A DNA stretch of 64,000 nt, from assembly GCA_033398695.1 (NCBI GenBank), contig CM065817.1, positions 32,002,231 through 32,066,230 on the forward strand, written 5' to 3'. The notes under the pieces were generated by a model. It worked only from the letters and a program-made list of their open reading frames with translations, did no database searches and was not told the origin of the DNA. This stretch comes from Orobanche coerulescens (lineage: Eukaryota; Streptophyta; Magnoliopsida; Lamiales; Orobanchaceae). Of the stretch, positions 58,614 to 64,000 are shown piece by piece (the stretch's first letter is position 1; the number at the start of each line of letters is the position of its first letter). A program made the translations under genes and the position numbers.

Positions 58614-59024
58614 GCATATCTGTCTCCCCATGGTTTTTTCTAATGTCCATATAACAGCGGTTGTAAAAGCAACAAATGTTAAATTAGCAAACTAACAGGG
58701 GTTGTTCAATGATAGGTGTTAAAGGGGTTGAAAATTAACAGCGGTTGCTGATGTTATTCTGTAAAAATTGACATCGGTTGTTAACAACCACGGTTAAAAT
58801 GTACTTTTATCAACGGTTGTCTTAAAAACCGTTGTTAAATTTGTCTAAAAAATTATAAATTCTACCACCGCGTCCATTTAACAGCGGTTTTCTTAGAACC
58901 GTTGTTAGAATACCGATGTTAAACGTCAATTTTGTAGTAGTGTATGATCTCGAAGTTTAAAGATGCATTAAAGATTATTAATCTTTGATACCTAGAACAG
59001 CTTTGATAAACAAATAACAATTTC
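58614..59024. repeat. 411-bp direct repeat, copy 1 (contains CACTA terminus)
   Basis: Identical by eye to 59301-59711. It includes the subterminal AACCGTTGTTA-type repeats, the CACTA terminus ending at 58942 and 82 bp of outside flank (tatgatctcgaag... to ...aacaatttc). Because the copy includes flank, the duplication postdates CACTA insertion. Confidence 0.95.
58650..58942 (-). repeat. CACTA subterminal repeats and terminal inverted repeat
   Basis: About ten subterminal words of the form AACAGCGGTTGT / AACCGTTGTTA in both orientations, then TTTTGTAGTAGTG at 58930-58942, the reverse complement of the CACTACTACAAAA terminus. Such subterminal repeats are the binding sites for CACTA-encoded proteins in well-studied elements. 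Confidence 0.88.
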
Positions 59025-59305
59025 TTTTAGAGACCCCATTTTAGTTGTGTTAAGCTGACTCATTAAAAACCTTGTTAGGAAAATCGGGTGAGATAAAACA
59101 CCAGTCAAGGAAAAGAGTACAACATATAGTTTTCCTTCATAATACTTTATTTTGAGTCATTGCACGCACTGATAATATATTTAAAATCTCTCCAGGAGTT
59201 TCTTTTTATTTCTAGATTACAAGGGCATATATTTCAATTTCGATGGATTTCTATATCTTCATTTTCACAAATCATGGATTTCAGTATCCATATTTCACAA
59301 GCATA
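59019..59305 (+). repeat. 287-bp inverted repeat, left arm
   Basis: Reverse complement, with no visible mismatch, of 60132-60418. It lies between the two 411-bp direct repeats, overlapping them by the six and five bases AATTTC and GCATA. Confidence 0.95.
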
Positions 59306-59711
59306 TCTGTCTCCCCATGGTTTTTTCTAATGTCCATATAACAGCGGTTGTAAAAGCAACAAATGTTAAATTAGCAAACTAACAGGGGTTGTTCAATGAT
59401 AGGTGTTAAAGGGGTTGAAAATTAACAGCGGTTGCTGATGTTATTCTGTAAAAATTGACATCGGTTGTTAACAACCACGGTTAAAATGTACTTTTATCAA
59501 CGGTTGTCTTAAAAACCGTTGTTAAATTTGTCTAAAAAATTATAAATTCTACCACCGCGTCCATTTAACAGCGGTTTTCTTAGAACCGTTGTTAGAATAC
59601 CGATGTTAAACGTCAATTTTGTAGTAGTGTATGATCTCGAAGTTTAAAGATGCATTAAAGATTATTAATCTTTGATACCTAGAACAGCTTTGATAAACAA
59701 ATAACAATTTC
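59301..59711. repeat. 411-bp direct repeat, copy 2
   Basis: Second copy of 58614-59024, same length and sequence, with a second CACTA terminus at about 59629. It continues at 59712 into the probable original flank (ccgaatataaatc). Confidence 0.95.
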
Positions 59712-59880
59712 CCGAATATAAATCAAAGCAAATGATAAAAAGAGGAATATGTTTTTGAGAAGTATATAGACATAACTATAATATATAATGATAATTGATG
59801 ATTGATAATGAGATATCTCAACAAATTATCTCTATGGGGAAATAAATAAAATTGAAATTTGTTGATACAGTATAAAAGAA
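59712..59880. other. AT-rich flank of the CACTA element
   Basis: No gene seen; low-complexity AT-rich DNA. Confidence 0.5.
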
Positions 59881-60210
59881 TAGCGCTATGAATGAAATGA
59901 GGATATCCATAAAATGAGGATATTAATGAATGAATAAAGATATCCATGAATCAAATAAGGATAACCATGAATGAAATGAGGATATTGAAATCCATGGTTG
60001 CGAAATATGGATATTAAAAATGAGGATATTGAAATCCATGAAATGTGGATTTGAAATCCATGATTGTAAAATATGGATATTGAAAATGAGGATATTGAAA
60101 TTCATGATTATAAAATTTGGATAATAAGATCTATGCTTGTGAAATATGGATACTGAAATCCATGATTTGTGAAAATGAAGATATAGAAATCCATCGAAAT
60201 TGAAATATAT
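59881..60210. repeat. Degenerate minisatellite (GAGGATATTGAAATCCATGA)
   Basis: About a dozen imperfect copies of a 15-25-bp unit built from 'gaggatat', 'gaaatccatga' and 'tgtgaaatatggat'. The frames across it are repeats, not genes. Confidence 0.85.
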
Positions 60211-60418
60211 GCCCTTGTAATCTAGAAATAAAAAGAAACTCCTGGAGAGATTTTAAATATATTATCAGTGCGTGCAATGACTCAAAATAAAGTATTATGA
60301 AGGAAAACTATATGTTGTACTCTTTTCCTTGACTGGTGTTTTATCTCACCCGATTTTCCTAACAAGGTTTTTAATGAGTCAGCTTAACACAACTAAAATG
60401 GGGTCTCTAAAAGAAATT
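60132..60418 (-). repeat. 287-bp inverted repeat, right arm (probable source)
   Basis: Lies in its natural context, running from the minisatellite into the Copia 3' region (taacaaggtttttaatgagtcag), so it is the likely template for the inverted copy at 59019-59305. Confidence 0.9.
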
Positions 60419-61205
60419 TTGGTATTATAATAATATGAGTCTGAAATTAAAGATTGCATAGAATATGAGTCATACTAATCTGTGGTGGATTTTTGAAACA
60501 CCTGGGGCATACGTGTATAGAATACGTGTTGCACTCTTTTTTCCTTTACTGAGGTTTGTCCCATCGGGTTCTCCTAGCAAGGTTTTTATTAGCATTAATA
60601 ATGTACTATTTATCCTTTATTGGGATTTTTCCTTCTAGGTTTTTGCTAATAAGGTTTTAACGAGGCATATTCATGGCATAATGAGGAAAACTATAGAGAT
60701 TAAAATTATTTCTCAAAGATTTAAAAACATAAAGAGTAGTTGAACTCTTTCCTTCAATCAAGTTTTTCGCACAAGGTTTTCTTAACAAGATTTTAATGAG
60801 GCAACAAATGGATATTCCAAAACAACGAACGGTATATATGACAGAGAAACCTATTATTCACTCAGTTTTTGTCCAAAAGATTTTATTAAGACAGCAGATG
60901 AATAATCCAACAATCAATGATGCGTATGGAAGAGAATCATATTATTCACTCAGTTTTTGTCCCTCGAGGTTTTACTGGGATGACACATGAATACTAATAT
61001 GAGAATGATCAAGATAAGGAAGAACAAATTTACGAGATTATAAATTGCTGAAGTTTTATCCCACATGGTTTTCCTAGCAACATTATAATGCATCAAGATA
61101 TAATCATCACCAAGCTCAACTACGTACAATTTGAAAGTTTTTCTCCGTTTGTATTTCCTTCAACTAATCAACAGACATCTATATAAATAGATATTCAAGG
61201 GAGAG
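60419..61205 (+). other. 3' untranslated region of an Ivana-like Copia element
   Basis: Contains reiterated blocks 'cactctttt-ccttcac-gaggtttttgtccca--gggttttcctag-caaggttttaatgaggca' at about 60290-60380, 60530-60600, 60620-60670, 60745-60805, 60860-60900, 60945-60990 and 61045-61095. This wording is familiar from the sequence after RNase H in plant Ivana/Oryco Copia elements. No pol is left. It ends in the purine tract AAGGGAGAG before the LTR. Confidence 0.7.
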
Positions 61206-61421
61206 TGTTATAATATATCAAGAGTTGAATAGTAAATTATTATTCATGTGAAAGCACATGTTGTATTATATATATAGTGTAAATAACTATTATGCCGCTA
61301 TGTAATTATGTAATTTTGATTGTGCCATCTGAAATTTTCCATAAATATGAATTCAGTTATTAAATGAAAATCATACATGAGAATCACTATATCCTCTCTA
61401 TAGTGTTTCAGTTTTATAACA
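61206..61421 (+). mobile_element. LTR of Copia element (short)
   Basis: TGTTATAATATATC...TTTTATAACA, 216 bp, directly after the AAGGGAGAG purine tract, with a TATATATATAG stretch near 61270. TGTTATAATA and TATAACA termini are typical of small plant Copia LTRs. The 5' LTR is not in the window. Confidence 0.85.
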
Positions 61422-61682
61422 CATATTAATATGGGGAGCTTTTTCTTACAATATAATACATTCACAACTCTTTCCTACCTTTTAGCTCCAAAAACCTTAT
61501 TCCTAAACCACCCTTCGTTCCATAATATGTAAATCTTTAATTGAATTTCCATAATACAAAAATGACAAATTGACTCTACCACATTTAATGTAGTTATCCC
61601 AAATTACTCTTATCGCTTATATCAATGCTCTCAATATTACGGTGCGTGTTCATTGTTGGTTTAATTTTCTTGCTTGCTTTTT
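61422..61682. other. Unassigned spacer
   Basis: AT-rich, no gene or element end recognised. Confidence 0.4.
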
Positions 61683-61707
61683 GGTGGCATGCACCAGAGA
61701 AAAAGTA

Positions 61708-61930
61708 GTTTAGCCGACGATTGATCGGAGAACGACTGACATCCGGCCAGTGTCGGAGGCTAAAGATTGGCATTTTACCCGATAACATTTATATTGTCTG
61801 CTAAAATACTTTAGTCGACGACTCTGTTTTTGGTCTTCGGCTAAAGTACCGGAAGTCGTCGGCTAAAGTTTGAACATTTAGCTGACAACTAAGAACAGTT
61901 GAGCCCCTCAAATTTTAGCCGACGACTCCT
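61708..61930. repeat. Left subterminal repeats of second CACTA element
   Basis: Copies of tttagccgacga, agtcgacgactc, tcggctaaagta, gtcgtcggctaaag and ttttagccgacgactc in alternating orientation. Confidence 0.82.
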
Positions 61931-62157
61931 ACGTATTTTATGGGCAGAATATCACTATTTCACACTTCAAAACACATCATTTACAACAAACTCAAAAAAT
62001 ACACAACGAGAACGTGAAAAACAACAATTCTATATGGTTTGGTCATTCAAGAAATTATATTTAAGGTATGTTTATTGAACTTTGACTTAAATTATTCACA
62101 TTATGCATATATATATATATATATTAAAATATTAGTTGTTCATTAAGAGGATTATAA

Positions 62158-63300
62158 ATGGTGGAGAACAAATTCACATGTTGGATTTACCACGATGAAG
62201 GATCAAATTCACTTATTTCGCATGATCATGGACAGTACAATGGTAGCACATCCAATGATCCCACAATAAGGTTGATTGACGACGTGTTTGGTCATTACGA
62301 GAGGGACGTACCAGCTGAAGTCAAGAATACCATACAGCTAATCAGCCAGTCATCCGAACCCCTACATCGATACCAGTTAATATTGTTTCTCTTGATAGAT
62401 AGAACAAGCTAATCCAGCTCCAACAGACCCTTCTTTACTCGGGTGTCACATGACGATTCTTGATGGTGTCATAGAGACTATAAAGGTAAAGATGGAGAAC
62501 AAAACCTCGATCAAAATTGTGGATGATTATTTAGAACTTACAGGGAGAATGCTCCGAGAAGGTCATCATCTTCCTAGTAATCACAGTAAAATGAGACGCA
62601 TCCTGAAAAGTCTTGGGCTATCGTACATCAAGATCCACGTGTATATATGATTGTGCTTTATTTTGAGGAAAGCCTAATGAAGACCTAAATAGATGTCTGG
62701 TATGTGACACAGAGAGGTATAAGCTCACTCCTTCTGATAAAGAGAAAGCTATGAAGGTTCTTTGATTTTTCCCGTTGAAGGATAGACTGAAGAGGCTTTT
62801 CATGTCTCGTCACACAGCCAAGGCGACAAGATGGCACGTCGAGCCTCTCGTCCATGATGATGATACTATGATACACCCTTCTGATGGAGAGGCTTGGAAG
62901 CATATAGATACGGAGTTTCCAGAGTTTGCATCAGATGTCCGAAATGTAAGACTCGCGCTCACATCTGACAGATTCAACCCTTTTGGCAACATGAGTCTTA
63001 TATGGCCAGTGATAAAGATTCCTTATAACCTTCCTCCTTCGATGCATGAAGGAGTATAATATGTTGACTCTCTTAGTACTGGGCCCTAATCCAGAAAAGT
63101 GTATTGATGTTTATTTGAGACCTTTGATAGAGGAGCTGAAATTGTTGTGGGAGCAAGATCATCCGACGTACGGCTGCACTCACATGAGATGTTCTACTTA
63201 CTCACATTGGTGTTTATATTGTACTGTGCATTTGAAATATACAGGTTAAAAAGAACAGGCTTTGAAAATTTTTTGAATTATAAATGGACTTCAGTCGACG
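62158..63300 (+). pseudogene. TNP2-like transposase of second CACTA element
   Basis: Frames starting MVENKFTCWIYHDEGSNSLI give the N-terminal transposon-associated region. MLREGHHLPSNHSKMRRILK and LGLSYIKIH (about 62550-62640) match the TNP2 'lPeGn.lP.s.y.akK.l..LGL.Y..IHAC' block. SRHTAKATRWHVEPLVHDDD (62813) and DVRNVRLALTSDRFNPFGNM (62935) match the central transposase_21 region, ending near YNLPPSMHE. Stops at 62412, 62650, 62765 and 63058 break it, and the catalytic C-terminal half is missing, so it is inactive. Confidence 0.82.
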
Positions 63301-63535
63301 ACATGTGCACAAACCATCGGCCAATTTTTTTTTAATACAAAATACAAGTCGATCAGCGACTTGCAGGGTTTAGTTAACAGTTACACGGTCGTCGGCTAAA
63401 ACTGACTCACTTTAGCCGGCAGTGAGTTGCCAGTCGGCTAAAGTCCAATGTATAGCCGACGACCTTCCGCAAAAGTCATCGGCTAAACTTTAGCCGACCC
63501 ACCTCGACCGATCGACTTTTAGCCGACAGTCTGTC
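63290..63535. repeat. Right subterminal repeats of second CACTA element
   Basis: Copies of agtcgacgac, gtcgtcggctaaaac, tttagccggcagt, gtcggctaaag, tagccgacgacc, catcggctaaactttagccgac and ttttagccgacagt. Confidence 0.82.
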
Positions 63536-64000
63536 ACAATTAATGTCTTAATGCTGTCGAGCTTATCCCTCATGTGCCGGAAGTTGATATATAGACATTT
63601 TATAGCCTGTAGATCAGTTGCAAGAAAAACTTCAGAGAACATGCATTGCGTTCCAACATTTATATCATCCTGCACAAATGTGCTCAGATTTTCAGATCAT
63701 TCCATTTCACCTGAGCTTTCAATTCTGGTACATTTATATATAATCCTGCAAATCATTCCATTTCACCTGAGCTTTCAATTATGGTGTGCTATAGCTTTAG
63801 AAACGTCAGTCGCGGTATCTTTGTGGGCGATGTCTGGTCCGTTAGCACTATACGGTAATATTTCTATCACAGCTGATATATGTTAGACATCTTTGGATTA
63901 TGGGATGAAATCGCCAATCCAACCAAAATCACAACACATGTAACAAAAATCTAACTTATCACACAAAATCATTTAAGTGTTTTTTAACTGTATTATTTTA
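63536..64000. other. Unassigned right edge with short direct repeat
   Basis: 'atcattccatttcacctgagctttcaatt-tgg' occurs at about 63696 and 63753, a 57-bp period. No reliable gene; overlapping frames on both strands argue against coding. Confidence 0.5.

Larger units (their letters stand above)
11790..58942 (-). mobile_element. CACTA (En/Spm) transposon, interrupted by three insertions
   Basis: The right end is a CACTA terminus: read on the minus strand from 58942 it is CACTACTACAAAATTGACG, followed by subterminal copies of AACCGTTGTTA / AACAGCGGTT. Coding pieces on the minus strand run TNP2-type transposase (57660 to 56298, then 52605 to 52069), then a second ORF (51866 to 51230, then 12985 to 11860). 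The CACTA DNA is split by a solo LTR (52606-56292, duplication AACGG) and by the Tat element (12989-51103, duplication GACAA). The left end is not found: CACTA similarity stops where the gypsy LTR ends at 11789. This is the oldest layer here. Confidence 0.85.
61683..63535 (+). mobile_element. Second CACTA-type element remnant
   Basis: A TNP2-like pseudogene flanked on both sides by clustered TTTAGCCGACGAC words (left about 61708-61930, right about 63290-63530), in both orientations. Such clusters are subterminal repeats of a CACTA family unlike the first (AACCGTTGTTA). The left end may be 'caccagagaaaaagtag' near 61692, but a clean CACTA terminus and a matching right end are not seen, so limits are approximate. 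It is internally deleted: the transposase stops after its central domain. Confidence 0.75.

Noticed and set aside
59723..60105. Minus frames rich in I, F, H and S
   Set aside because: They translate the minisatellite; the repeating peptide mirrors the repeating DNA unit.
63490..63886. Overlapping frames on both strands at the right edge
   Set aside because: They overlap each other and a short direct repeat, with no recognised domain; a host exon cannot be excluded but is not supported.
1..64000. tRNA, rRNA or organellar insertions
   Set aside because: Only primer-binding-site-sized matches to tRNA ends were seen, all next to LTRs; no complete cloverleaf, rRNA core or plastid gene was recognised by eye.

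Overview
The window is intergenic, transposon-dominated DNA from a flowering plant. Long Ty3/gypsy LTRs, Athila-, Tat-, SIRE- and Ivana-like retroelements and CACTA (En/Spm) DNA transposons are all present, and no convincing host gene is seen. Species cannot be named from the sequence. Almost every long reading frame is part of a mobile element, and nearly all carry stops or frameshifts.

Layout. (1) 1-5158: unassigned AT-rich DNA interrupted by a gypsy solo LTR (1069-3653, target duplication GTCAC). (2) 5159-9096: the 3' half of a SIRE-type Copia element (RNase H end, env-like ORF, 3' LTR). (3) 9097-11789: a broken long gypsy LTR. (4) 11790-58942: an old CACTA transposon on the minus strand, split by later insertions. 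These are a Tat-lineage gypsy element (12989-51103, minus strand) and a solo LTR (52606-56292). The Tat element carries a non-autonomous Tekay/Del-like element (14110-35488, minus), whose left LTR carries a nearly fresh Athila element (15660-28291, plus). Tat also carries a small non-autonomous chromovirus-like element (43330-48158, plus). The nest is therefore CACTA > Tat > Tekay-like > Athila; target duplications are perfect at the last three boundaries, and one empty site survives in the sister LTR. (5) 58614-60418: a 411-bp direct duplication flanking an inverted 276-bp copy, a template-switch scar. (6) 60420-61421: the 3' end of an Ivana-like Copia element. (7) about 61683-63535: a second, plus-strand CACTA remnant.

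Most interesting observation. Several unrelated elements carry dense arrays of a short CpG-rich palindrome just upstream of a TATA box in the LTR. In SIRE, Athila and Tat the same family-specific palindrome also sits upstream of the extra ORF inside the element (env-like in SIRE and Athila, antisense ORF in Tat). SIRE (Copia) and three long gypsy LTRs share one motif, TTAGCG-NN-CGCTAA, with the same polarity relative to transcription. The Tat antisense ORF looks like a complete plant gene, with TATA box, three introns and poly(A) signal. These arrays look like a recurrent promoter module for which I know no description; the function is inferred.

Caution. The two Athila LTRs differ almost only by short indels at CAG/CTG/CCG runs and homopolymers, which looks like sequencing-consensus error. 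Some frameshifts in that element may not be biological.
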